DNA of 64,000 nt, taken from NCBI GenBank assembly GCA_028641055.1, contig CM054062.1:20703639-20767638 (forward strand), given 5' to 3'. This stretch comes from Alopecurus myosuroides. Taxonomy: Eukaryota > Streptophyta > Magnoliopsida > Poales > Poaceae. The stretch's first letter is position 1; each line of letters begins with the position of its first letter. Position numbers and translations under genes: made by a program. The notes beneath the pieces are model-generated. The model was not told the DNA's origin. It did not search any database and saw only the letters and a program-made list of their open reading frames with translations. Positions 48,556-59,654 of this stretch are shown here, piece after piece.

Positions 48556-49770
48556 TCCCTATTCATTAGAAGAGCAGGGTCTAAAGCTTCCCGCCAACAT
48601 CTTGAAATCTTTCACCATAGTTCCCATCAGAGACCGATCCCGAGCCGATGATGAGATGCACTGGATCATCGTTAGGCAGTCAGAAACCACGAGCACTTTC
48701 TCAAAGTCATGGTCCCTTAGAACTGTCAGCGCTTGACGGATAGCCAAAACCTTCAGCCATCTCGGGTTCACGGTACTTTGTCAGCCCCTCGCTGCAGGAG
48801 AGGATGAAGTTCCCTTGTGATCACGATAAGCACTGCAGCATCGACATGCATGCATACCACATCGGCAGGTGGCGGAGTCCATCGTGGAGCTGAGAGCGAG
48901 ACCTCTTTCCCTCTTGCTGATTTAGTCTTGAAGAAAAAGTGCACAATCATGTCAACATAAGCAGTTACCTTTGCTACTACCTGAAGAGGATGCAAGGAGA
49001 CATCACTGTTACGGGTGTCGTTTCGAGATTCCAAAATATGCCAGCAGGTAATAGCGAGTATCATGGTCGACACCGAGTTCTCCTTCTCTAGGAAGTCAAA
49101 CAACTGGTGTTTAGTACTTTTTTTGAAACGTGGCAAAAGCTTTGCCTTTTCTATTGATATAGGAGAAGCAAATACATAGGACAAGGCCTAAAAAAAAAGA
49201 AAAAACACAACTCGATCCACACCGGCCTCGAGGCCGCGCCCCACACGGGTCGACGACCAAGTTGCCCTAACAACCAAGGTCGACACCAAGACTCCACACT
49301 GCAACACGGCGGAGTAGAGAGACCGGAGCCGCCGCTCCGACATCCACGCCGGCTCCGAAGCCGCGCACCACACGGGTCGACGACCATGACGCCCAAGCGA
49401 CCAAAGCCGACACCAGAAGACTCGACGCCCCACAGCGGAGACGTAGCATCCGGAGCCGCCGCTCCGACATCCCCGCCAGCCCCAGGGCTGCGCCCCAAAC
49501 GTGCCGACGACCACGACACCCGAAACGCCCGAAAGTCGACGCACCACCACCTCAACGCCGCGCGACGGAGGTGAGAACCCGGAGCCGCCGCTCCGGCATC
49601 CACGCCGGCCCCTCTCGTGTTTAGTACTACCACATCCATCTCGGTGTAGCTTCATTGGAAAGGCCTCCTTCACCAAACTCCACACGGCCGGCCTGGGCAA
49701 AAGGACACTTGTCATCCACTCTCTCCACACGGCCACTGAAGCAGCACTTGTCATCCGCTGAAATATGTCG
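48556..49770 (-). pseudogene. LINE ORF2 C-terminal fragment (zf-RVT and RNase H)
   Basis: The minus strand encodes VWSLVKEAFPMKLHRDG (zf-RVT end, near 49665), then after an insertion ILAITCWHILESRN (near 49050), WTPPPADVVCMHVDAA (start of the RVT_3 RNase H domain) and LRDHDFEKVLVVSDCLTMI (near 48700). It is a decayed LINE end with frame changes. A retroposon with target duplication splits it at 49119-49616. It lies in the intron after the probable first exon. Confidence 0.75.
49119..49616 (-). mobile_element. Retroposon with poly-A tail and 12-bp target duplication
   Basis: A 498-bp insertion flanked by perfect GTGTTTAGTACT copies (49107-49118, 49617-49628). On the minus strand it ends CCACGTTTCAAAAAAA, a poly-A-type tail, so it was copied by target-primed reverse transcription (SINE or short LINE derivative). 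Most of it is GC-rich and made of about three tandem units of 127-129 bp, each with GGAGCCGCCGCTCCG (starts 49325, 49452, 49581). GC-rich frames through it are by-products. Confidence 0.85.
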
Positions 49771-49967
49771 ATGTTTCATCGCATAGCCAGTCGGAAGACT
49801 GTCATTGTGCTATACGCTAGAGAACGATCTTCATTTTGTTCGGGTCCCTTTCTGGGAGTCGTATGGAAACAAATGAACAAAAAAAAGGAAATGTGGACAA
49901 ATCCGTTGTATTCCCACTGCCATCATCATCACAATCACTGACACGTTATCCTGATTGTTTTGATTAG

Positions 49968-52414
49968 GGTCAAGGAGCATAACGGCGAGGTGAGCAGCAC
50001 TGAGTTTGGGGGTACAAGTCTGGATCTTTCTGAGTTTGAAGCTCTGATGCTGAAAGAGAAAGACGCACCCCAAACACTTGAATCAGCCGACAGGTATGTA
50101 CATCTTTAGTTTGTCCTTCTTTTTGATGAAATCAATATTGTTGATTTTTTTTTTATAATTTATAGTAGGCAGCACAAGTGCAATGTCGCAAGGGATGTAA
50201 TACTAGTCACTATTTTGCAAAAAGGTTGAAATAGATTCCAATTGAAAATTCGGTTTTAGTTTTTTGCGATCTAGGTGTTGTATGCTCTAAACATGCATCA
50301 TTAAGTGTATATCATCGTGGTTAAGATTCATATACTATTGTTGTAGTTTATCCATGAACTGGGCGTTCAACCATTTGGCTAGTGGCGCCCCAGCCAGCTA
50401 GCGCTGCCACTTGTATTCCCTTGTGCTCCGCTGTTGGTGTGTGACTGGGTTGTTTCTTCTAATCAAGATGCCACATGGACTAGTTCCTCTTGGTCGAATG
50501 CTTCTTCTTCTTTTCGAGTTGAAGTATTATTTCACTTCCGATTTTGATTATTACGCCATGTGGCCATATCCATAGGAAAGCACCATTGGTTCACTGCTAG
50601 TTGCACTACCTTCCTAAGAATTAGAAAGTGCATACAAATCTTAGCTATATTTCTAGTATCTTCGACATAATAGTTGCCGACACATTATCGTGCTTGAAGA
50701 AAATATGAAGATCTACGATACCGAATCGGTAGCAATAGATCTACCATCATATATTTCCGTAAGGTATTTGTTCAATATATAGATGTTGAGACTATCTTCA
50801 TAATCCCCTAGTTGTATTTCGTTTATCATCATCATAATAGTAGTAATAGTCATTAATGCATTGGCATGTATGTTTTCAGTAGATTTGAGGAGCATGCCAG
50901 CGAGGTGAGCAACACTGAGCTTGGAGGTACACTCATGGGCATGTCCGAGTTTTGGGCGCTGATGATGAAGGATGATACTTCCTACACATTTGAATCAGTC
51001 ACCAGGTAAGTCCTTTAATACTCCCTCGTTCCAAAATACAACATGTATAAATTTAGTCAAAAGTCAAGATGGCGTTTTGACACCCAAGCGCACCTAGTAC
51101 CGATATCTGAATCGCCCAACACAGTGTAGGATGTGTGCCTGTAGTTGTTTCGGTGTAGGCATATGCATCAGAGCCTGTATTACCTGCCAGCATATGTTGG
51201 GCCCCGGTATGATATGGTTTTTGAACTGGCCGTTAGTTCTAGCGGCTCGACACGGAAAAAATGAGGTTACACCATAATGACGCGTGCAGTGACAATTTTT
51301 AAGAGAGAATTTCTTATTTGACACTAATTAAAAGTGTTATTCCCCTATACGGCCATGATTTTTTTTCTTCCCAATTTGACACATATAGAAATTTTATTCT
51401 CTATATATGGCAACTTCCGTCCATTTTGACGTTAAGTATGACATGCAAAGACCATTGTACCCCTGATACACTGCGTGACCGAAATAACACGTTCCATGTA
51501 ACCACGATGTAGTAGTTTGTCTTTGTCTTGCTCGGACCTGTGCATCACCGGTTTATATAGGATTATGTTAGTTGTGTGCTTTCTAATTTTCTATAGCTGT
51601 ACATGTATAATGTCATATGTTTGCCAGATTAAAGTAGCATTCTTTGAATTCAATCCTTCAAATACGCATGCTGGGTCGTTTCCATCAGCTAGAATGTTGT
51701 GCGTAAAATCATGTGTTACTGCTCTCTTTACCCGTGCATAAATATTTTGTCTTGTATACTATTTTTTTTAGATAATGCACTAATTAAGGGCAAAAGCGTA
51801 TTTTTATGTTCCTATTTAACACCATTAGTGCTCAAAATAAACTAGAGTGTCATATAGGAAATAAAAAGACCAAGTGTCAAATAGGGAGCAAAAACGTTTC
51901 TAGAACCAAATAGGGGAATCATATTTTCAAATGTGTCATATTAGGAATTCTCTCAATTGTTAATCATTTGCTCGTTCCTCTTGTAAAATATCTTTGTGGG
52001 AATCAACGACGACCTCGTAGTCCATAGCATCAACTATTGTCTGTGCCAATGGAAGCAATCTGTGCATTTAATGCCACCGCAGACATTGGCCATGGCGCCA
52101 TGCTAACATGGAAAAATGACAACTCGATCGGGAATACAAGTCAGAGTACACAGGCTGGTGCAAATCTCCATGCAAGTGACCGGTCCAGATATAGGGACCC
52201 TATGTGCTCGAGCACCAGACTGGATTTTCGGTCAAAAGTCATCTTTTTCTATGATTTTTTATGGAAGTTTCTAGTAAAAAATATGAACATCTACAACGCC
52301 GAATCAATATGAATAGATCCACCATAAAATATATTTTCATAATGTATTTATTCAATATATTGATGTTGATACTATCTTCATAATCCTAGTTGTATTTTCA
52401 GTATCATCATCACC

Positions 52415-52459
<45 letters not shown>

Positions 52460-53980
52460 GTGATTAACGCATTGTTGTACTCGTTTTTTGAAGGATTGAG
52501 GAGCATGCCGGCGAGGTGAGAGACACTCAGCTTGGGATGATGAATGATGACACTTCCCACACACCTGAGTTTGAGGCACTAGAGGGAAAAAAACCAAGGT
52601 AAGCACTTCCCAAACATGATTTATATGATGTATGCTGATTTTCAGAAAACACTTACATTTCTGTATGTCAACACAATAGCATGATATACTAGGGCTATGC
52701 AGTCGTCTTTCTCCGGGCATAGCCCATTTGCCACACATAGTGAACTCTACGTCATCTATATTTCTATAACCTGTTTTTAGTATCATGCCCATACCCTATC
52801 ACTATATAATCAAAGGTGTTATCATAGTGAATAAAGCAAGCTTCATTACAGGAATTTTCTTCTATATCTTCACTACAGGAAATTTCTTCTATATCTAATA
52901 TAGTACTAATATGTACAACTATTAAACTAAAAATAAAATGTAGACTAGATTGAAAATGGAAATTTTCGCTTACATCTAATATGTACGAGAATAGATAGTA
53001 AATGGAACGTGTGTTTTGTTTAATAATACAAGTTTAACTATATTGAGAATCGGTTTATTGCAGCTTTTCCCATGTTAAATTATTACATTAACTTTCTCCT
53101 ATATCTATGTATAGAGTATGCTAGGAGAGAAAAACCCCAGCTTGTGTGGATATTTGTTTGCACGTGCAGATAATGTTATAACCATGTTTTGTTGACCATA
53201 GTTCGATGATTCATATCCAGTGAGATACCAGGGAAACATTTGCCGCCCAAGAATCAAGGTGGTATAACATTTGCAGAAAGACAAGCTGAACGAGAATTTT
53301 CTGAAAGACAAGCTCTATCACTCCAAGCACGAGGACGATGTACTTATGCTTCTAAGGAAGAAATTGCTAGTAATGCGAAGAAATGGATGAGCGAGGATGC
53401 GATGGTGGCTTTCAGAAGATATATTGAGAGCGAAGATGATCTTAAGGTTCTCCATGTCTGGTCTGAATCTTTAATTGTTTGGAATGTAGAAAAATATTAC
53501 TAACACTTTCTTTCATATTAGGACATTCAATATGAATTTGAAGAGCTTCTCCATCAGTGTTTTAATGTGGAGCACTATTTCAAGATATGTCACCACTTCA
53601 ACTTCACCGTCAAGATAAAGAAGTGTGGCTCAGCTGATTGGACACTGATGACGTACTTCGCTGAGGTGATATCAATACTTCAGACAAAACGCTATGTCTG
53701 CTATCCTTTGGGCCCAGATGAAAATGGTATGGGAAATTTTCACCCCGTGAGCCGCGAGTTCCAGTGTTCTAAAAAGATTCTAATCATGTGACTTATTTTG
53801 TTAGGACAATGTTATGCATGTCAGAACCAAGGAATGCATAAGCTAAGACACCCATCAGCAGATATATTTGACTGCGGCAATGAAGACACAACATTTCCCT
53901 ACTATTGTGAGGAGAGTGATTCTGATGAGTCTCATCCAATAGTGAGAGGGAGTGAATCTGATGATGATGATATGAGTTAA
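49968..53980 (+). CDS. DUF3615-type gene with triplicated exon
   Basis: Exons read from splice signals and frame: 49968-50093, 50880-51005, 52494-52598, 53221-53446, 53522-53726, 53805-53980 (stop TAA). The first three are diverged copies of one exon, all in phase 2, encoding EEHASEVSNTELGG-like acidic segments. The fourth has a Gln/Arg/Glu-rich helix (FAERQAEREFSERQ). The last two encode the DUF3615 domain: EFEELLHQCFNVEHYFKICH, then FNFTVKIKK, YFAEV, CYACQNQG and LRHPSADIF, and an acidic tail ending SDDDDMS. DUF3615 proteins are common in grasses and have no known function. The 5' end is uncertain (see 48382-48468). The third repeated exon uses a weak acceptor (TTTTTTGAAG). Introns hold a MULE MITE, part of a Stowaway and a microsatellite. 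Confidence 0.7.
51021..51070. mobile_element. Partial Stowaway-like end
   Basis: TACTCCCTCGTTCCAAAATAC just after an intron donor has the Stowaway-type left end preceded by TA, but no matching right end was found. Confidence 0.45.
51303..51954. mobile_element. Mutator-type MITE in an intron
   Basis: A 652-bp non-coding element with terminal inverted repeats of about 45 bp (left GAGAGAATTTCTTATTTGAC; right complement GAGAGAATTCCTAATATGAC; both later reach a TTCCCCTAT block). It is flanked by the 9-bp duplication AATTTTTAA (51294-51302) / AATTGTTAA (51955-51963), one mismatch. No transposase frame. Confidence 0.75.
52414..52460. repeat. (AAT)n microsatellite
   Basis: About 15 ATA/AAT units in the intron just upstream of the third repeated exon. 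The corresponding site of the second repeated block (50830-50850) has only a short ATAATAGTAGTAATAG tract, so the expansion came after the block duplication. Confidence 0.9.
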
Positions 53981-54661
53981 TTTTAACTCATCTATGATCA
54001 TCCTCTTGATCTGTTAGCTCAAGTCAAACTGCTAGTTTTTCTGATGATGGCAATGTATAATCTATTAACATGTATCTGAAAAATGGCAAGTAGCACCGCA
54101 GCAACTGTTAATTGGAATTCACCCCTAGCTCCAGCTTGCATCATCCATGGCTGGGAGATATTTTTGATTATTTTAGAGAGGTTCCAACATGGGATGTGCT
54201 ATTATGTATTGGTGGTGCTAATGTCACACTCGTGCTTGCTTTGATGCCTCTGGTTTGTTGTGCTTTAAATTCTTGCTTTCAGAGTTGGGGAACTAAGTTT
54301 GCATGTAACTGAAACTGATGAAATGCTGCATCTGACATATGGTGCCAGTGCCACCTGAATTATTTCCTCACTTTCAAGATTAACTGCTTAGTAAACTAGC
54401 TCAGCCTTGCTGTGGATAGTGTATGCACATCACCGACAGAGTCCCAGGGCACAACATTACAAGATTTCAAAGATAATTCAATAGTGCAATAACCAATTTT
54501 CACTTGTTGCTCAGTGACTAATATGTGTAGAAACCATTCTATATATGTAATTTTTTTTCCCTACAGTTCCAACAGGATACAATTATGATTTCCTGGATCT
54601 CTCGACAAAAAAAATGTGCGCAATCAACGCTACAAATCACAAGAGCTTATAAGAATTGAGT
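53981..54661. other. Convergent 3' region between two genes
   Basis: The DUF3615-type gene and the transporter gene end towards each other here, with 681 bp between the stop codons. It presumably holds both 3' UTRs. A 66-codon plus-strand frame at 54112 is not convincing as a gene. Confidence 0.5.
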
Positions 54662-57600
54662 TCATTCCTTGTGGTCTCTGCCCTTCTTTCTCTTCCATTT
54701 GAGAAATATTTGAAGAGAGAGGCCAGAGAAGACCATCACAACACTTCCCCATTGCTCCAAAGACAGTGGGTTACCGCTGATAACAGATGAGATGACGATG
54801 CTCATGAACTTACGGGTGGTAGTGATGGTAGTGTTAGTAAGAGAGCCGAATCGGCTGATGGTTAGGAAGATGAAATTCTGGCCCACGGCACCACATAGGC
54901 AGAACATGAGAATGTCCCAGGCCACCTCTGGGTTCTCCTGGCAAAATTTCACCGCCTCGAAACCGTTTGCGTATGGCCAATTACTCAATAATAATGGCGC
55001 CACAAACATAATTACAGTATTGTATATGGTTCCCCAGAGGTTCATGCCAAGCATTATATCCCAAGGGTTGGTCTTGGGGTATCTGCAATAACACAATATT
55101 ATTTTCCATTTAGAAAAAAATATCACAGTTTTGCTTTGATTTGGAATTAACAGATATGTTTACCTGGACTTTATTAAATCTTGGGTCGAGTTAGTGTAAC
55201 CATCAAAAGCTAAGTTGAGGAAGCACAACGCATAGCCAAGAGGAGCATTAGGATTAGCGAGCTTCTTGATAGTCTTCGAGCTTGTCTGATTTAGTAAAAA
55301 CAAACAAAAAACTTCAGAAGTGACTTTTAAGTTTTAAGTACTACTCCCTCCGTATCAAAATGTAAGATGTTTTAGCTTTTTCTATACAAAATGTATCTAG
55401 ACATGTTTTAGTGTGTAAATTCATATGCATCTTACACAAAAACATGTCTAGATACATTTTGTTTAAGAAAAGCTAAAACATCTTACATTTTGATACGGAG
55501 GGAGTATTATTTTGATTCATCATTCTAACCCAGGTGGACATAAAAGCTAGGTAAGCAGAGTCCTAGTCATGAGAATAAAGAACCTTATGCAACATGATAT
55601 AAAATTATTTTTTCTAGGTTTAGACTACAGATCAGTGAAAGGTTTTAACGGTTTAAGGTTCATGGCCATCATCAGATGCATGCAAAGCTCTGATGTGGTT
55701 GTTGATCAGAATATGAAAATGAAGAACTCCTTACCTTCAGCAATGCAAAGGATGACACACCCCCAGCAACAAGAAAGGTGCAAAAGTACTCTGGAAGTGT
55801 ATACTTCACACCATACAGTATTGTTCCCATCAGCATAACTGTACATAATGAATCAACAGTTAGAAAGACCAGTGCAACGTGGTCCAGGCTAAGAAGCATG
55901 AAAGGTTTATTATTACTCAAAATACTTAACCCAGAATGCTCAGTTACATACTTATCTATCTGGCATCAACTGTACATGGCTTGAGATTGGAAATGGCATA
56001 TAAGGGTTTTTCAGTTGTGCAGGAAGTACTGACAGCTACATGGTGGCAAAATTGAATAAAAATGTTTCTTATCATACAAAATGACACGCTTTCAATATGT
56101 GTTTGATACAAAAGGATGGAATCAAAGTTTGAAAAGTTTTGACTAGTGTACAGAGGTTCCACTATTAGTCTACCGCTAATTATTTTGAGACAAATTCGTG
56201 AACAAAGGAAACCATATTCATTTTAGCTTGGGTTACCAACTATTGAAGCGACAAATTGGACATCTTGCACCTCGGTCAAGGAATGGTGGGAGGCGACCAT
56301 CTACGAGAATGGCACTAGAAAGAAGGAAGTCTTTGGCTTCACTCATTATGTTAGTAACTTGGAAGATTTTGAACGAGCGGAACGGGAGAGTCTTGGGCTT
56401 TGCTCGCCATGTAAAACTCCTCTTAAACGCCTTAATTTATGAGACAAGGCAAATATTTTGCCTCCGTTTAAAAAAAAATCATTTGGTAGCTGCATATACT
56501 AAGGACTTATGAGGCATAGCAATAGTAGCTCATGTACCAATTTCCTCCAGATTCGACCGAGAGACATTGATCCATAATAATAACCTCAAGACCCTATTAG
56601 TTTGTTTTGAGCCCTACATGATACTAAGACCCTGTTATGACGGCACGAAAAGCTTTTGCACATATTAAATGATGAGGCGAATTGACGTATCAATCACAAA
56701 TTGATAGAAACTGTAAACAAGAAACTGTATGGTATGCACTCATATATGCAAACTCACCTGGAATCATCTTAGAAGATTTTGCCAAGACCTGTAAACACAG
56801 ATAGAAAATAATTAATGGTCCATGATTTCTAGTAGTTTTGGGCATCATTATATAAAGAGAACCAGCAATATTTCATCCATTTGAAGTAACATCTGACATG
56901 ATACACTTTTCTAATAGCTGGGAGACAAATCAATTTACTCTTGCTGTATAAGATTGAGCATAGGTCAGAAAGTATCACCATATTCAAGACTATACGATAA
57001 ATGTGATACCCAGTATTCAGTCATCTTTGACTTCCGGATCATGGATCACTATAATTAACTTATGTGTGCATCAGTAGTGACCTAATGCATCAAAGCCCCC
57101 AATGTATGGCAATACCAAATGCAAACTCACAAATCCTGAACTACAATTTCACCACGTCAATTTAAAAAACACCTCCAATATCCTAGCATAAATTGCGCAA
57201 GAACCTAACTGATTAAGTATCCCATTTAGGCTGGTAACCCTGTACTGCTGCCTAAACAGCTCCATCACCAATTCGACAATTCCTTAGCATAGTTAAGTAA
57301 CTCCAGAACAAGGAAAAGCTGAGGCCGCAAAAGAAGCTGGATCCGAACCTGGGCCGGGTAGCTGATGTACTTGAGCGCCTCGATCCCCATTGTAGGGCCG
57401 ATGGTGTTAGTGATGCTGACGCCCCAGTACTTCAAAAGCGGCGCCCGCCCGGCAGGGCTGCTACCTCTCGACCACAGCTTAATCACTGCAGGAATCAACC
57501 AAAGTCACGAACCCTTCACAAGCAATCAACATCCAGAAACGTGAAATGCAACACCGTGGCGCGCGCGCGAGAGAGAGACGGTGCTCACTTATGAAGGACC

Positions 57601-57949
57601 AAACGAAGCAGACCACGTTCTGCGCGAAGTTGAGGAACGCGAGGTGCTCGAACCGCCGCGCCTCCGGCCCGAACCGCTTCGTCGATCTGGGAAAGGAAAG
57701 ACGGGTGGAGTGAGCTCCGGTTTGTCTCTGTGGTGAACACCATTGGGGGACCGGAGCGAGAGGGCTGGGACATGGCGCTTACAGCGTTTCCTGGAGGACG
57801 CCCTGGGTGATGTAGGCCGAGCAGATCCCGGCGACGCAGAAGGCGAGCACGGCCACGCGCGAGACCAAGCTTCCGCCGCCGTCGACGCGGGGCCGGGTGC
57901 GGACTCCGCCTCCGCCACCGGCGGCACGGCCCTTCCGCGCGGATACCAT
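54662..57949 (-). CDS. UTR3: UDP-galactose/UDP-glucose transporter (UTR1/UTR3 type)
   Basis: An intact seven-exon gene for a 359-residue nucleotide-sugar transporter of the SLC35B1/AtUTR1-AtUTR3 group, which exchanges UDP-glucose and UDP-galactose across the ER membrane for protein glycosylation and quality control. Exons (5' to 3'): 57949-57783, 57686-57589, 57485-57349, 56788-56758, 55838-55735, 55285-55164, 55082-54662. All introns have GT and AG ends, the phases add up, and the coding sum is 1080 bases with stop. Family landmarks: CSAYITQGVLQE in exon 1, GVSITNTIGPTMGIEALKYI in exon 3, LAKSSKMIPVMLMGT across exons 4-5, FDGYTNSTQDLIKSRYPKTN across exons 6-7 and the Lys-rich cytosolic tail. 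The protein is almost wholly hydrophobic helices. Intron 4 carries a LINE fragment and intron 5 a Stowaway MITE. The symbol is by similarity; UTR1 is equally possible. Confidence 0.93.
55344..55504. mobile_element. Stowaway MITE in an intron of the transporter gene
   Basis: A 161-bp hairpin element: CTCCCTCCGTATCAAAATG at the left, its complement at the right, TA on both sides (55342-55343, 55505-55506). The arms are long (more than 60 bp) and nearly perfect. It lies in the 449-bp intron between exons 5 and 6. Confidence 0.93.
56200..56490 (+). pseudogene. LINE C-terminal fragment in an intron of the transporter gene
   Basis: The plus strand encodes LASLIMLVTWKILNERNGRVLGF in pieces, typical of the end of the zf-RVT region of plant LINEs, with a preceding WWEATIYENGTRK in another frame. 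It is antisense to the host gene and frameshifted. Confidence 0.6.
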
Positions 57950-58027
57950 GATGCGTTCCGGTTCGGTTCGCCGGCGACGGGGTCGGTCACAGTCTCACAG
58001 AATCGCGGGGAGGGAACGGAGGCGCGT

Positions 58028-58035
58028 GTTATAGC
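58028..58035 (-). promoter_or_regulatory. Putative TATA-like element of the transporter gene
   Basis: GCTATAAC on the minus strand lies about 80 bases upstream of the ATG at 57949 in a GC-rich promoter. It is a weak match and the only candidate nearby. Confidence 0.35.
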
Positions 58036-58329
58036 AGTTGGGCGCAACCGTGGGAAAGTAGAGCGCGCGTCAGAGGAATGACGTGGCGTGCCGTGGTTGG
58101 GCCAAAGCTGCCAGCAGGGACGCCCCATTGGCTAGGTTGGCGTGGAAGGTGAGGTCCGACCGTGCGAGGCCGTCAGACACGACTGAGGTTTGGGCTGAGG
58201 ACTGGGCCACAAAAATGGATACGTCTCCTGTTTTTCTTTTGGGGAGGTCGCTACATGTGCTAAATCCCCTCGTCAGCCATCCGATCAACATCCTACCTCC
58301 AGAAATCAGCACAACGCACTTTGTATTTT

Positions 58330-58720
58330 AGCCCCCTATTTTTTTATATAAAACCCGCACTCCACAGCAAACCCACTTAAACGAAGGGGTATATTGTGTT
58401 GCCCCGGTCATCTCGATAATTACAGCAAAACTGTCATCGTAACAAATTCACTAGTGTCGCAACAAAAATTATCGCCCCCATGTAAAAAAAAAGTATTGCA
58501 ATATTTTTTTCTAAATCTTTTTCGAAAATAAAGTAATGTTACAAATAACAGTTAAACAATATGTTATTGCGTTGCAACAAAAAAAATTAAACAATTCAAC
58601 AAAAATCACAACCTATTGCAACAATAAAAAATTGCATCAATTAAAAAGTTGGTAAGCAACAAAATAATTTATCGTTGTTTCAGTTGCAACAAAAATCATC
58701 ACATTGTCCGCAAGAGAAAC
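58330..58720 (+). repeat. Dispersed CAACAAAA repeat, copy 2
   Basis: Second copy of the repeat at 19524-19990: TTTTTTTATATAAAACCCGCAC, CATCTCGATAATTACAGCAAAAC, AATTAAAAAGTTGGTAAGC and many TTGCAACAAAA motifs. Copy 2 has extra internal sequence. It lies in the 5' flank of the transporter gene. Confidence 0.6.
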
Positions 58721-58755
58721 GACTAAGCGAATGCGCGGTCTCATTTCTGTGAGAG

Positions 58756-58966
58756 ATTAGCATAAGACTTAAATTTACCAAATGGCACCACTTTACCGAT
58801 ATAGCACAAAAATCTACCATATTTTGCTCTGATGTGGTAGATTTTTGCTCTGATATAGTAAAAAAAAACTACCATATTTTGGTCTGATGTGGTAGATTGT
58901 GTGTTATATCCATAAAGTGGTACCATTTGGTAAATTTGAATTCAAAAGTGATAGTTTTATGCTAAT
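58756..58966. mobile_element. Fold-back MITE
   Basis: A 211-bp inverted-repeat element with arms of about 70 bp (left ATTAGCATAAGACTTAAATT; complement of right ATTAGCATAAAACTATCACT, then AAATTTACCAAATGG in both). The loop region itself contains repeated TGGTAGAT and CTACCATATTTT. No clear target duplication. Confidence 0.7.
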
Positions 58967-59078
58967 TTTTTGGACAATGTTGGATCGTCATTGCAGCTCC
59001 GAGCTCCCGAGCCTCTATACTTTGGGTTGTGTATAGCATCTACCATTTCCATTGAATTAGATTCCACAATAAAAAAAA

Positions 59079-59267
59079 TTATGCTCCAAACTGTTCGGCT
59101 AGTTTGAGCCTAGTCAACGGGGTCGATGCTTCCAATAGGCTGCAATGAAGTTTCTTCCAGAGTCTGATAATTGCTCCCATTGCGCCTCTACCCGTGTCAA
59201 CATTGCAAGCGGCATCCACGTTCAAATTATAAACCCCCAATGCAGGTTTAGACCCCGATCGGTCCAT
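59079..59267 (-). pseudogene. LINE RNase H (RVT_3) fragment
   Basis: A 62-codon minus-strand frame with NLNVDAACNVDTGRGAMGAIIR, the start of the RNase H-like domain found at the end of plant LINE ORF2. The rest of the LINE is absent. Confidence 0.6.
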
Positions 59268-59654
59268 TGCAAGAGCGGCATTAACACAATCAATAAGATC
59301 AAGCCCTCATGTGACGGTTCACTCTATTACCAATGTGCCTCATGTTATCTACAATAAATAAGAGCAACAGTAACACAATCAATAAGAAAATTTGGTTTGA
59401 TGCTCCCTCATGCCATCTACAATCACAATGGCATTACCCAGGGCTTTACAAACTTGCTTTGGTATATTAAAAAACCCATATTGTATATGCCGGTATAGCA
59501 TCTCCTATTGCTTGTATGAGTATTTCCTTCCCTCCCGTTGACAACACCTTCTCATTCAGTTCATTATCTGCCGGCGTATCGACTCAACCAAATGTTGGAA
59601 ACAATCACTTTGGTCAATTCCTACCAAAGATGGTCGTCCCAAATATTTATCTAT

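Larger units (their letters stand above)
50706..52598 (+). repeat. Exon-plus-intron duplication within the DUF3615-type gene
   Basis: The blocks 50706-51005 and 52285-52598 are homologous through upstream intron and exon (ATCTACGATACCGAATC / ATCTACAACGCCGAATC, TATCTTCATAATCC, then GAGGAGCATGCC). The first exon copy at 49968-50093 is preceded by a shorter related piece (CATCATCATCACAATCA). Exons 1 and 2 of the set are both 126 bp; the third is 105 bp after a deletion of 21 bp, so all keep the frame. Confidence 0.75.

Noticed and set aside
49151..49754. Minus-strand frames of 162-188 codons rich in Gly, Arg and Ser
   Set aside because: They read through the GC-rich tandem repeats of the retroposon; only the last part (VWSLVKEAFPMKLHRDG) is real LINE sequence.
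52037..52312. A 91-codon plus-strand frame in the intron before the third repeated exon
   Set aside because: No domain, and it ends inside the repeated intron block. Treated as chance.
54112..54312. A 66-codon frame with a hydrophobic C-terminal half downstream of the DUF3615-type gene
   Set aside because: It lies in the convergent 3' region with no support for a separate gene.
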